Assembly (NCBI RefSeq): GCF_014295415.1
Contig: NZ_CP052909.1
Span: 2,914,001 to 2,978,000 of the forward strand
Origin: Constantimarinum furrinae
GTDB taxonomy: Bacteria; Bacteroidota; Bacteroidia; Flavobacteriales; Flavobacteriaceae
Length of the DNA: 64,000 nt
Reading direction: 5' to 3'
Made by a program: the position numbers and the translations under genes. Numbering within the stretch: position 1 is the stretch's first letter; each line of letters opens with the position of its first letter. The notes beneath the pieces were generated by a model. It was not told the origin of the DNA and made no database searches. It saw only the letters and a list, made by a program, of their open reading frames with translations. This document shows positions 43,976-52,208 of this stretch, in pieces.

Positions 43976-45355
43976 ATGTACGCAATCTTAGACATAGAAA
44001 CTACCGGAGGAAAATTTAATGAAGAGGGAATAACTGAAATTGCGATCTACAAATTCGACGGCCATAAGGTAGTCGACCAGTTTTCCAGTCTTATCAATCC
44101 CGAACGCAGCATACAACCCTTTGTGGTAAATCTCACCGGTATAAATAATGAAATGCTTCGTAACGCTCCCAAATTCTATGAAGTAGCCAAACGAATTATT
44201 GAAATAACTAACGATTGTATCCTGGTGGCACACAATGCCAAATTCGATAACAGGATCCTAACTACCGAATTCGACCGGCTGGGTTACGAATTTGAAAAGG
44301 ACACTTTATGTACGGTGGAGCTCGCAAAAAAGTTACTCCCAGACCTGCCCTCGTATAGTCTTGGAAAATTGGTTCGATCTTTAGGTATTCCATTAAGCGA
44401 CAGACACAGAGCTCAGGGAGATGCCAAGGCTACCGTGAGTTTATTTAAACTTTTACTCTCCAAGGACAGTACGAAAGAGATCGTAAAAAAACTGGTAAGA
44501 AAGGATCCTAAGCGCCAATTGGAACCGAAATTACTGGATATCATAGAACATGCCCCTGCAGAAACCGGCGTGTATTATATGCATCGTGAGGACGGATCGA
44601 TCATCTATATTGGAAAAAGTAAGAATATCAAAAAGCGTCTAACACAGCATTTTACAAGTGACTCCAGAAAGTCTAAGAAAATACAGCTTGAAGTGGTTGA
44701 AGTTACATTCGAGCTTACGGGAAATGACCTTATTGCACAATTGAAAGAGTGCGAAGAAATTAAGAGGAATAAACCGAATTATAATCGTGCTCTTAGAGGA
44801 ACGGTATTTAGATATCAATTATCTTCATTTGTTGATCAAAATGGATATATAAATCTGTCTATTGAAAAAGCAAACAGTAAAAAACAGGCGATAACCACAT
44901 TTACTAATTATCAACAAGCAAAATCTTCACTTTACAGAATTACTGAAGAACATCAATTATGTCAAAAGCTCAATGGCCTTTATAAAACCGAGAGTAGCTG
45001 TTTTTTATTCGGACTTAAAGACTGTTACGGGGCCTGTATCGAACTTGAGCCTGTGGAGGAATATAATGACCGGGTTCAAAGCTTTCTAGAAAAATACAGT
45101 TACGAGAACAATCACATGCTTATTATAGACAAAGGAAGGGATATCGATGAACGATCGGTGGTCTTAATAGAAAATGGTGTTTATAAGGGCTATGGATTTT
45201 ATAATCTAAATTTCCAGATCAATAATATCGATATATTAAGATCGATCATCACTCCCATGCAAAATAACCGAGACGCACAACATATCATTCAAAATTATCT
45301 CCGAAAGAACAAAGTACTTAAAATTGTTAATCTACCCGAGGAAGCCGCCATATAA
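43976..45355 (+). CDS. DnaQ-type exonuclease fused to GIY-YIG nuclease domain
   Basis: The 459-residue protein has an N-terminal DEDDh exonuclease domain (1-165: AILDIETTGGKFNEEG, LVAHNAKFDNRIL, HRAQGDAKAT), then a GIY-YIG domain (about 195-275: TGVYYMHREDGSIIYIGKSKNIKKRL), then a C-terminal UvrC/Cho-like region to about residue 455. This exo-GIY fusion resembles the epsilon-like and Cho-like proteins of other bacteria and is likely to act in DNA repair or flap processing. It has its own predicted promoter. Confidence 0.88.
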   Translation: MYAILDIETTGGKFNEEGITEIAIYKFDGHKVVDQFSSLINPERSIQPFVVNLTGINNEMLRNAPKFYEVAKRIIEITNDCILVAHNAKFDNRILTTEFDRLGYEFEKDTLCTVELAKKLLPDLPSYSLGKLVRSLGIPLSDRHRAQGDAKATVSLFKLLLSKDSTKEIVKKLVRKDPKRQLEPKLLDIIEHAPAETGVYYMHREDGSIIYIGKSKNIKKRLTQHFTSDSRKSKKIQLEVVEVTFELTGNDLIAQLKECEEIKRNKPNYNRALRGTVFRYQLSSFVDQNGYINLSIEKANSKKQAITTFTNYQQAKSSLYRITEEHQLCQKLNGLYKTESSCFLFGLKDCYGACIELEPVEEYNDRVQSFLEKYSYENNHMLIIDKGRDIDERSVVLIENGVYKGYGFYNLNFQINNIDILRSIITPMQNNRDAQHIIQNYLRKNKVLKIVNLPEEAAI

Positions 45356-45392
45356 ATAAAGTTGTTTACTTTTATATTAGAAATAGAACAGA

Positions 45393-46259
45393 TTGGAGCC
45401 CGTAAAAAAGAGTAACTGGAGAAAAAAACTTCATGACATTATCTACGAAGCCGATACCCCATTGGGAAAGCTTTTCGATATTGTCCTGCTTGTCCTAATT
45501 TTACTTAGTGTATTTTTTGTTACTATAGAAAGTGTGGCAGGACTACCGGAAAAGGTCTACGACCTGCTGTATTACGGTGAATGGGTAATTACGATCTTCT
45601 TTACTTTCGAATATATAGCACGGATCATTACGGTTAAAAAACCCGCTCGCTATATTTTTAGCTTCTATGGAATCATTGATTTCTTATCAACCATCCCATT
45701 GTATTTGTCGTTTATTTTAGTGGGAAGTAATTTTTTACTTACCGTTAGAGCTTTACGACTTTTAAGGGTTTTTAGGATCTTAAAAATAACACGATATGTG
45801 GGCGAGGCCAACAAATTAAAAAAAGCCCTTCAGGATAGTAGGCCAAAGATCTTGGTGTTTCTTTTTGCCGTTCTCATTATTTCGGTCATTGCCGGGACGC
45901 TTATGTATTTAGTTGAAGGAGAAGCAAGCGGCTTTAATAGTATTCCAGTAAGTATCTACTGGTGCATTGTTACGCTTACTACAGTAGGTTTTGGTGATAT
46001 AGCTCCCATAACACCCCTGGGACAACTTATCGCAGCGATTATCATGATCATGGGGTATGGAATAATTGCCGTGCCTACAGGGATCGTTAGTGCCGAATAT
46101 GTTAGGTCCAAAAATATAGAAGACGACAATTACGTCCATGTGAATACCCAGGTATGCCGTAATTGCGGTGCAACGAAACATAGGGACGATGCAGAATTTT
46201 GCCATAGGTGCGGTAATACGTTGCACGATGAAATTCAACCAGGTGGTAATGACCTTTAA
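45393..46259 (+). CDS. voltage-gated potassium channel with C-terminal zinc ribbon
   Basis: A TTG start at 45393 is needed, since no ATG begins the first membrane region. The 288-residue protein has six hydrophobic segments: S1 (about 26-47), S2, S3, S4 with alternating Arg (TVRALRLLRVFRILKITRY, 117-135), S5, and S6 (209-235). The filter reads TTVGFGD (196-202) with Phe instead of Tyr. After S6 the tail has CRNCG and CHRCG (Cys 255, 258, 270, 273), a zinc ribbon. It is a single-subunit Kv-type channel, likely tetrameric. It overlaps miaA by 11 bp. A near-consensus TACTTTTA lies 18 bp upstream. Confidence 0.9.
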   Translation: MEPVKKSNWRKKLHDIIYEADTPLGKLFDIVLLVLILLSVFFVTIESVAGLPEKVYDLLYYGEWVITIFFTFEYIARIITVKKPARYIFSFYGIIDFLSTIPLYLSFILVGSNFLLTVRALRLLRVFRILKITRYVGEANKLKKALQDSRPKILVFLFAVLIISVIAGTLMYLVEGEASGFNSIPVSIYWCIVTLTTVGFGDIAPITPLGQLIAAIIMIMGYGIIAVPTGIVSAEYVRSKNIEDDNYVHVNTQVCRNCGATKHRDDAEFCHRCGNTLHDEIQPGGNDL

Positions 46260-47166
46260 AAAACCATTGTTAGTTGTAGTAATGGGCACAACTGCCATAG
46301 GTAAAACCTCCTTGGCAATCTCTATTGCAAAGTTTTTTTCTTCGGAAGTCATTTCGGCAGATTCTAGGCAATTTTTTAAGGAGATGTCTGTGGGTACGGC
46401 AGTCCCATCAGAGAATGAACTAGCCGAAGTTCCTCATCATTTTATTCAGAATAAAAGTATATTCGACAAATACAGCGTTGGTGATTTTGAGCGGGAGGCC
46501 ATTCAGAAATTAACTGAATTATTTAAAAATAATGATTTGGTGGTGATGGTTGGAGGTAGCGGACTGTATGTAGATGCCGTCATAAAGGGACTGGATCATT
46601 TCCCTAATGTAGATCCTTCTATTCGGAAAGAATTAAATAATGAGCTTGAAGCGCATGGGCTGCAACAATTACAACAAGAGCTGCAAGCTGCAGATCCCGG
46701 TCATTATAAAAAAGTAGATCACAACAATCCGCACAGGATAATTAGAGCACTGGAAATTTTCAGAGCGACGGGCAAGCCGTATTCTTCATTCTTAAAAGAT
46801 GAGAATGTACCTAGGAATTTCGATACATTGCAAATTGGGTTAACTGCAAAGCGTTCTACCGTCTATGATCGGATAAATACCAGAGTTGACCAAATGATGA
46901 CCAACGGTTTATTGGAAGAGGCAAAAAAACTTTATAAGCACAGAGCTCTAAATGCTATGCAAACTGTGGGTTACAGAGAATTATTCCAATATTTTGATGG
47001 GACGCTATCGCTTGATACTGCTATTGAAGAAATCAAGAAAAATACCCGGCGTTTTGCAAAGCGTCAAGGAACTTGGTTCAGAAAAAACCCGGATATCCAT
47101 TGGTTCGATGCTTCGGAAGATCATCACACGATTATTGAATTTATTACACAAAGAAAAGCCCTCTAA
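46249..47166 (+). CDS. miaA: tRNA dimethylallyltransferase
   Basis: The start at 46249 (MTFKKPLLVVVMGTTAIGKTSLA) fits the family start; a frame open further upstream lies inside the channel gene. The 305-residue enzyme has the P-loop GTTAIGKTS, SADSRQFFKEMSVGTAVPS, HHFIQNKSIFDKYSVGDFE, MVGGSGLYVDAVIKGLDHFP, and the tRNA-binding region AMQTVGYRELFQYFDG and FAKRQGTWFRK. It puts an isopentenyl group on A37 of tRNAs reading UNN codons. Its first 11 bp overlap the channel gene, a sign of coupled translation. Confidence 0.95.
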   Translation: MTFKKPLLVVVMGTTAIGKTSLAISIAKFFSSEVISADSRQFFKEMSVGTAVPSENELAEVPHHFIQNKSIFDKYSVGDFEREAIQKLTELFKNNDLVVMVGGSGLYVDAVIKGLDHFPNVDPSIRKELNNELEAHGLQQLQQELQAADPGHYKKVDHNNPHRIIRALEIFRATGKPYSSFLKDENVPRNFDTLQIGLTAKRSTVYDRINTRVDQMMTNGLLEEAKKLYKHRALNAMQTVGYRELFQYFDGTLSLDTAIEEIKKNTRRFAKRQGTWFRKNPDIHWFDASEDHHTIIEFITQRKAL

Positions 47167-47175
47167 CAGGGCTTT
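47155..47175. terminator. terminator between miaA and rprY, overlapping the miaA stop
   Basis: AAAGCCC pairs with GGGCTTT around TCTAACA; the miaA stop codon lies in the loop and TCTTT follows the stem. It should serve both convergent genes. Confidence 0.7.
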
Positions 47176-47199
47176 CTTTACACTTATCCTATCAAAATA

Positions 47200-47916
47200 T
47201 TATTGATCAACTTCGTCTTTCACTACCAATCTGAAGCCTTCACCATGAATATTTATAATTTCTACACCATCATCTTTTCCTAAATACTTACGCAATTTGG
47301 CGATATAAACATCCATACTACGTGAGGTAAAGTAATTGTCATCCCTCCATATTTTAGTCAGTGCCAGTTCACGAGGCATTAGGTCATTCTTATGTAAGGC
47401 CAATAATCGAAGAAGTTCATTCTCCTTGGGAGATAGCTTAATTGGATCTTCCTTTTTATAGGTAAGAAAGCGCAATTTAGAATTAAGGTGGAAGTTACCC
47501 ACGTTAAATTCAAATTGTTTACTATCTGCTATAGAATCGGTTGCTTTACGCTGAATTATCGCCTTGATCTTCATTAACAATACTTCACTGTCAAAAGGCT
47601 TATTGAGGTAATCGTCTGCTCCTACTTTATACCCCTTTAAAACATCCTCCTTCATGGCTTTAGCGGTTAGGAATATAATTGGAACATCTTCGTTCTTTTC
47701 TCTAATTTCCTTCGCTAAAGTAAATCCGTCCTTATACGGCATCATTACGTCGAGAATACAAAGATCGAAGTCATCTTTTTTAAACTTCTCGAAGCCTTCC
47801 ATTCCGTTTTTTGCATGAGTGACCTGATAATCATTCATTGCCAAATAGTCTTTAAGGACCGTTCCGAAATTGGGATCGTCTTCTACTAAAAGAATTTTCT
47901 TGTTTTCAGTTTCCAT
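47200..47916 (-). CDS. rprY: OmpR-family response regulator, RprY-like
   Basis: The 238-residue protein has a receiver domain (KKILLVEDDPNFGTVL, with phospho-acceptor D56 in LCILDVMMPYKDG and the conserved K at LTAKAMKEDVLKGYKVGADDYLNKPF) and a winged-helix OmpR DNA-binding domain (LSPKENELLRLLALHKNDLMPRELALTKIWRDDNYFTSRSMDVYIAKLRKYLG). It lies 3 bp downstream of its partner histidine kinase. The pair matches the Bacteroides RprX/RprY system, for which roles in stress and envelope responses are reported; targets here are unknown. Confidence 0.92.
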   Translation of the reverse strand: METENKKILLVEDDPNFGTVLKDYLAMNDYQVTHAKNGMEGFEKFKKDDFDLCILDVMMPYKDGFTLAKEIREKNEDVPIIFLTAKAMKEDVLKGYKVGADDYLNKPFDSEVLLMKIKAIIQRKATDSIADSKQFEFNVGNFHLNSKLRFLTYKKEDPIKLSPKENELLRLLALHKNDLMPRELALTKIWRDDNYFTSRSMDVYIAKLRKYLGKDDGVEIINIHGEGFRLVVKDEVDQ

Positions 47917-47919
47917 AAT

Positions 47920-49485
47920 TTATGATATTAAGTGTAGTTTAATAATAAAGGTACTTCCTTTGCCTTTCTCACTTTCAACGTATATTTCGGCATCATGGTC
48001 CTCCAGAATACGTTTAACGTAGGCAAGGCCAAGCCCATGACCTTTTACGTTGTGAATATCACCGGTTGCTTCCCGGTAAAACTTTTGAAATATATTTTTT
48101 TGCACATTCTTATTCATCCCAATCCCTTGATCGCGTATCTTTAGAATAATACTGTTCTTTACGTTTTCGGAAAAAATATCGATCTTGGGTTCATCTTCCG
48201 AATACTTGATCGCATTATCCAGTATATTAACGAAAACATTACTTAAATGCGATTCATTCCCTAAAACTGAATCTTTCAGGGCTGCAAAATGAGTTTTTAT
48301 ATACCCGTTTCTGTCTTCCACGATCAAACTTACATGTGAAATCGCATCGTCTATTACATCGTGTATTTTTAATCTGTCCTTAGGCAGGTCGAGTTCATTT
48401 TTCTCCAGTTTCGAAATACGCAGCACATTTTCAACCTGTGCGTGCATTCTTCGGTTTTCATCTCGTATCATCTTCAGGTATCGGTCTCTAAACTCCTGGT
48501 TTTCTTTAACCTTTGGATTATTCATTGCATCTAATGCAAGATTGATGGTTGCGATAGGAGTTTTAAACTCATGCGTCATATTGTTAATGAAATCACTTTT
48601 AATTTGTGAAATCTGACGTTGTCTGAAGATCTGGGACAAAGCATTGGCAAATGCGATCACAATTACCGCAGTAAACACCAATGAAAGAACCGCCATTCCC
48701 AGTATGGAATTTAATGCGACCTTTTCCTTCTCTGTGAAATTCACCAAAAGTTGATAACTTAAATTAAGATCTTCATTTACAAATAGCGGAACCTCGAAAG
48801 TCTTCTCGGGAGAATATTTAAATTTTTTCGAATGAACTTTGGTCGCAAGATCATTACTGTAAATTGCGTATTCGAAATTTGAATTTAATCCTCGCTCTTC
48901 AAGTTCTCTTTCAATATGTCCTTCAATTTCTTCTCCGGTAACTCTTTTATGTACCGGTGTTTTTGCTGAAATATTCCTGAATGCCGATTCAAACTGATTC
49001 CGTTCGTAATCTTTTAGACGGCTAAAGGATTCGACGGTCGATTTTGACGTATTACTATTTCCATCCAATCCCGAAACAACTCTGGTCTTGCTTTTCTTAT
49101 TGGTGATCTTTTTAAAAGCAATACTGTCGATCTCCGTATCCAGAAAGTTGGAAGACAATTTAAAATCTTCTTCCAGAATTCCGTCTGAAAAAATATACGT
49201 TTCATTGTTGTTATCGTTCTTCGTTGTATAAACTAACTCACTGAAGTTTATATTATCGGGCGTCTGCAAGCTGTCTACTAGACCACTGTAAATATTATAG
49301 TAGTCTTCAATTTCCCTTAATTGAATCTTTTCTGAAACTTCGAGTAGAATTTGCCGAAAATTAAGATTTATCTGATCCTCTTTAGTTCTATAAGAATTTA
49401 AGATCCAATACCCCTGAACAAAAATTATTCCCAACAATGATAGAGACATCAGTGCGATGAGTAGAATAAAAAGCTTTTTGTTCAT
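47920..49485 (-). CDS. rprX: sensor histidine kinase, RprX-like
   Basis: The 521-residue kinase has two membrane helices (about 5-27 and 261-283) flanking a large periplasmic sensor region (about 30-258), a HisKA domain with FINNMTHEFKTPIATINLALDA (phospho-acceptor H305), and a HATPase_c domain (NILDNAIKYSEDEP, IRDQGIGM, GHGLGLAYVKRILEDH, KGKGSTFIIKL). A TACTTTTG box ends five bases before its ATG, so the transcript may be leaderless. It is coupled to rprY by a 3-bp gap. The coaE gene lies upstream at 75 bp. Confidence 0.93.
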   Translation of the reverse strand: MNKKLFILLIALMSLSLLGIIFVQGYWILNSYRTKEDQINLNFRQILLEVSEKIQLREIEDYYNIYSGLVDSLQTPDNINFSELVYTTKNDNNNETYIFSDGILEEDFKLSSNFLDTEIDSIAFKKITNKKSKTRVVSGLDGNSNTSKSTVESFSRLKDYERNQFESAFRNISAKTPVHKRVTGEEIEGHIERELEERGLNSNFEYAIYSNDLATKVHSKKFKYSPEKTFEVPLFVNEDLNLSYQLLVNFTEKEKVALNSILGMAVLSLVFTAVIVIAFANALSQIFRQRQISQIKSDFINNMTHEFKTPIATINLALDAMNNPKVKENQEFRDRYLKMIRDENRRMHAQVENVLRISKLEKNELDLPKDRLKIHDVIDDAISHVSLIVEDRNGYIKTHFAALKDSVLGNESHLSNVFVNILDNAIKYSEDEPKIDIFSENVKNSIILKIRDQGIGMNKNVQKNIFQKFYREATGDIHNVKGHGLGLAYVKRILEDHDAEIYVESEKGKGSTFIIKLHLIS

Positions 49486-49490
49486 AAGAC

Positions 49491-49498
49491 CAAAAGTA
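49491..49498 (-). promoter_or_regulatory. -7 box (TACTTTTG) of rprX, five bases before the start codon
   Basis: Minus-strand TACTTTTG matches TAnnTTTG exactly. Its distance to the ATG equals that of the smpB box, so the transcript would begin at or next to the start codon. A -33 TTG is not evident at 19 bp. Confidence 0.6.
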
Positions 49499-49560
49499 AG
49501 ATTTTAACATTTAGGCGGCTTTCCATTTAACCAAATGTTAACAAAATGAATTGATCCTAC

Positions 49561-50148
49561 TTATCTTGACTTTTTACATAGTAAAGTATGAAGTTTTTTT
49601 ACTTCGCTTTCTGTCTTATTCAGGTCTATATTTTCGATAATGAAATCGGCCAGTTTCATCTTCTTTGCATCACTCCACTGATTCTTCATTCTGGCCTCGA
49701 TTGCCTCCACATTTGCGTGATCCCGTTTTATAATACGCTGCAGGCGGGTCTTTTTAGGTGCAGTTACTAAAATCGTGTGATCACAGTATTTATAACTTCC
49801 GTTTTCAAATAGAATAGCTGCTTCTTTTATCACATATTCCGTATGCTGTTTTGAAGCCCAGCGCTTAAAATGTTTTGCAACCCTGGGATGTATGATCTCA
49901 TTTGTTGCTTTTAACAACGCTGCGTCATTAAAGATTTTATCAGCAACAAACTTGCTATCAAGTGCATCGTCTTTGTAAGCAGCATTTCCAAGTAATTGAA
50001 TAAGTTTGCGTTTAATTATTTTTGAGGAGTTAGTTAGTTTCTTTGCCTCCTTGTCTGCAATATAAACCGGAACACCAAGCTCCTTAAACATAAGTGCAAC
50101 TGTTGTTTTTCCACTTCCAATACCCCCTGTAAGTCCTACGATCTTCAA
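49561..50148 (-). CDS. coaE: dephospho-CoA kinase
   Basis: The 195-residue enzyme has the P-loop GGIGSGKTTVALMF, VYIADKEAKKLTN, IIHPRVAKHFKRWA, VIKEAAILFENGSYKYCDHTILVTAPKKTRLQRIIKRDHANVEAIEARMKNQW, and an adenine-binding C-terminus. It phosphorylates the 3' hydroxyl of dephospho-CoA, the last step of CoA synthesis. Another CoA gene, coaBC, lies at 62.3 kb but the two are not in one operon. The gap to the YbbR gene upstream is 15 bp, so these two are likely co-transcribed. Confidence 0.95.
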   Translation of the reverse strand: MKIVGLTGGIGSGKTTVALMFKELGVPVYIADKEAKKLTNSSKIIKRKLIQLLGNAAYKDDALDSKFVADKIFNDAALLKATNEIIHPRVAKHFKRWASKQHTEYVIKEAAILFENGSYKYCDHTILVTAPKKTRLQRIIKRDHANVEAIEARMKNQWSDAKKMKLADFIIENIDLNKTESEVKKLHTLLCKKSR

Positions 50149-50163
50149 AATATCTGAGCTAAA

Positions 50164-51114
50164 TTATTTAAAAACGAGATAATCGATTTTCTTTTCACTG
50201 AATTCTATATTCAGTATCCCTTCCGGTTTATCAACCAGTTCGAGTATCATAAAATTTTCACCGGCATCTCTTTTAGCGTAGTCACAAATTAGCGTAAAGT
50301 CTCCTTTTTCAATTTCGTTAAACCGCGCTACCGATACCTCGAAAGTGATGGTTACCATTTCTGGAATTATTTTAATCGTAGTATCGGAAGGTGCATTGGT
50401 TAGCTGTACGGGCACATTGAGTTCTTTTTGAGTAAACTCATGAACTTCTAAGTGGTATCTCACACTTAGGGGATTAAAAAAAACCCCACTATAACCTGCC
50501 GTATCAATCAATACTTCATTAGTTACATCACTTTCAATATTTTTTAAGAATACCTTTTTCGTAAAAATACTATCGACCATCTTAAGCCGCTCCAATGAAC
50601 CCGAAATTGTAATTGAATCGGGTTCAACTTCAAAGCCGTTTATAGCTTTATACCCATCTTTAAAACTAAGCTCCGACGCAACTCTTACCGGGATCTTTTT
50701 TACCGTAATAGCAACCAATTCGATCCTTAACTCAGGAACTGAAACATTGTTAACAGTTGGACTTTTGTCCATCTGCTGGGTGATGGCTTTCACAAGATCA
50801 GATCCGCTTAAAACTACAATATTGTCTCCGGGTTTATAATAATCTGAAACATCGATTTGCACTGTTGGAGATTTCATTTTGTATAGCAGAAATTCGAATC
50901 CATTCGCCGTGAGATCGAAGGATAGTTCAGAAAGATTATCTTTAGAAAGTGTCGTCTCTGGAGGAATATTAGTATACTCCAAAGGAGCCACTATGGTAGC
51001 AGTATAGTCATTTGAAAATTTTGCAAGACCCCAGAAGACAATAGCCACTAATAAGAATAAAAAAAAAGCACGAAGCTTTGTGGTTTTATATTTACGTTTA
51101 TAGGTGTTGCCCAT
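50164..51114 (-). CDS. YbbR-domain (CdaR-like) protein
   Basis: The 316-residue protein has one N-terminal transmembrane helix (AFFLFLLVAIVFWGLAKF) and then repeated YbbR-type beta domains (for example VTVKKIPVRVASELSFKDGYKAINGFEVEPDSITISGSLERLKMVDSIFTKKVFLKNIESDV). In Firmicutes CdaR, a YbbR protein, regulates the diadenylate cyclase CdaA; no cyclase gene is present in this window, so that link is only by family. The protein should be exposed outside the cytoplasm. It lies 24 bp downstream of the GT2 gene and 15 bp upstream of coaE. Confidence 0.85.
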   Translation of the reverse strand: MGNTYKRKYKTTKLRAFFLFLLVAIVFWGLAKFSNDYTATIVAPLEYTNIPPETTLSKDNLSELSFDLTANGFEFLLYKMKSPTVQIDVSDYYKPGDNIVVLSGSDLVKAITQQMDKSPTVNNVSVPELRIELVAITVKKIPVRVASELSFKDGYKAINGFEVEPDSITISGSLERLKMVDSIFTKKVFLKNIESDVTNEVLIDTAGYSGVFFNPLSVRYHLEVHEFTQKELNVPVQLTNAPSDTTIKIIPEMVTITFEVSVARFNEIEKGDFTLICDYAKRDAGENFMILELVDKPEGILNIEFSEKKIDYLVFK

Positions 51115-51138
51115 GGTTTTTTGTATTCTGAATTAAAA

Positions 51139-52140
51139 TTACTTAAAAAATAATTTCGGAAACTGTTTCACTGGATCTTTCTTCAGTAGCCCTATATAAT
51201 AACTGGATCTTAAAAAAGCCATGCCATAACCGAAAAACTGAACGAAAAGTGCCACAACTGCCAGCAGTCCAATTTTTATGCTCTTATTTTTTAAGGCAGC
51301 ATCAAAGAATATTAAAAGCACATAAAAAAGCAAGGGAGCAATACACCATTTACTGAAAAATATGGTACTAAAAACAGAGAATACTACGAACATTAAGAAG
51401 AGCGAAGGAAGCCAGAAAGTTATTTTAGCAGCTCTCGGATGCCAGGAGTTGAGTATAGGTCTTACCAAGCCAAATTTCGTTACCTGAGTATAAAATTTAT
51501 TCCAAGAAATCCTGCGTTTATGAAACACATAGGCGTTGGGGATAAATGTTGTTTTAAAACCGGCCTTTAGAATTCGCTGAGAAAGATCGGGATCCTCACC
51601 GGGATGAATTTTAGCAAATCCTCCTGTTTTTTCGAACGCTGCCTTTGAAATTCCCATATTAAAACTACGGGGTTCAAAATTAGAAATACTTTTTTCACTA
51701 CCCCTAATTCCCCCTGTAGTAAAGAAGGATGTCATCACATAATTAATTGCCTTTTGCAACGGACTAAAGCTTCGATGAGCGGCATCGGCACCCCCATAGC
51801 AGTCGTGATACTGCCTTTCCAAAAAGTCATTAACCGTAGCCAAATAATGTTCGGGCAGCAAACAATCTGAATCCAATATAATAAAGTAATTTCCGGTAGC
51901 TCGTTCCATCCCATAATTTCGGGATGCTCCCGGACCTGAGTTTGGTTTAGAATAATATGAAATATTGAGTTTAGATCTGTATTGTTTAACTACTTCCTCG
52001 GAAGAAAGCGTCGAACCGTCCTCAACAATAACAATTTCAAAGGGTTGATTGAATGAAATTAAAACGAAACTTTCCAGAAGTTCCTTTATTTCCTGGGGCC
52101 TGTTATATACAGGGATAACAAAAGAATAGGAAAGCGCCAT
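51139..52140 (-). CDS. family 2 glycosyltransferase
   Basis: The start at 52140 (MALSYSFVIPVYNRPQEI) is the usual GT2 start; the in-frame ATG 12 codons upstream adds an unlikely MIDGFFFDYLCL. The 333-residue protein has the GT-A fold: SFVIPVYNRPQEIKELLESF, IVIVEDGSTLSS, RNYGMERATGNYFIILDSDCLLPEHYL (DSD metal site), GMERATG and FNMGISKAAFEKTGGFAKIHPGEDPDLSQRILKAG (ED box), and a C-terminal region with three to four hydrophobic helices. It transfers a sugar from a nucleotide donor to a lipid or polysaccharide acceptor of unknown kind. It heads a run with YbbR and coaE. Confidence 0.9.
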   Translation of the reverse strand: MALSYSFVIPVYNRPQEIKELLESFVLISFNQPFEIVIVEDGSTLSSEEVVKQYRSKLNISYYSKPNSGPGASRNYGMERATGNYFIILDSDCLLPEHYLATVNDFLERQYHDCYGGADAAHRSFSPLQKAINYVMTSFFTTGGIRGSEKSISNFEPRSFNMGISKAAFEKTGGFAKIHPGEDPDLSQRILKAGFKTTFIPNAYVFHKRRISWNKFYTQVTKFGLVRPILNSWHPRAAKITFWLPSLFLMFVVFSVFSTIFFSKWCIAPLLFYVLLIFFDAALKNKSIKIGLLAVVALFVQFFGYGMAFLRSSYYIGLLKKDPVKQFPKLFFK

Positions 52141-52154
52141 CAGACAAAGGTAAT

Positions 52155-52190
52155 CAAAAAAAAAGCCATCTATCAAAGACAGATGGCTTT
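52155..52190 (-). terminator. terminator of the first T9SS gene
   Basis: AAAGCCATCT pairs with AGATGGCTTT around a short loop. On the minus strand a run of Ts follows, which ends the T9SS transcript before the GT2 gene at 52140. Confidence 0.85.
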
Positions 52191-52208
52191 AGAAATATAT
52201 GAAAAAAA

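Noticed and set aside
46168-46248. Longer start for miaA inside the potassium channel gene
   Set aside because: The extra 27 residues are an out-of-frame reading of the zinc ribbon; the ATG at 46249 gives the standard MiaA N-terminus.
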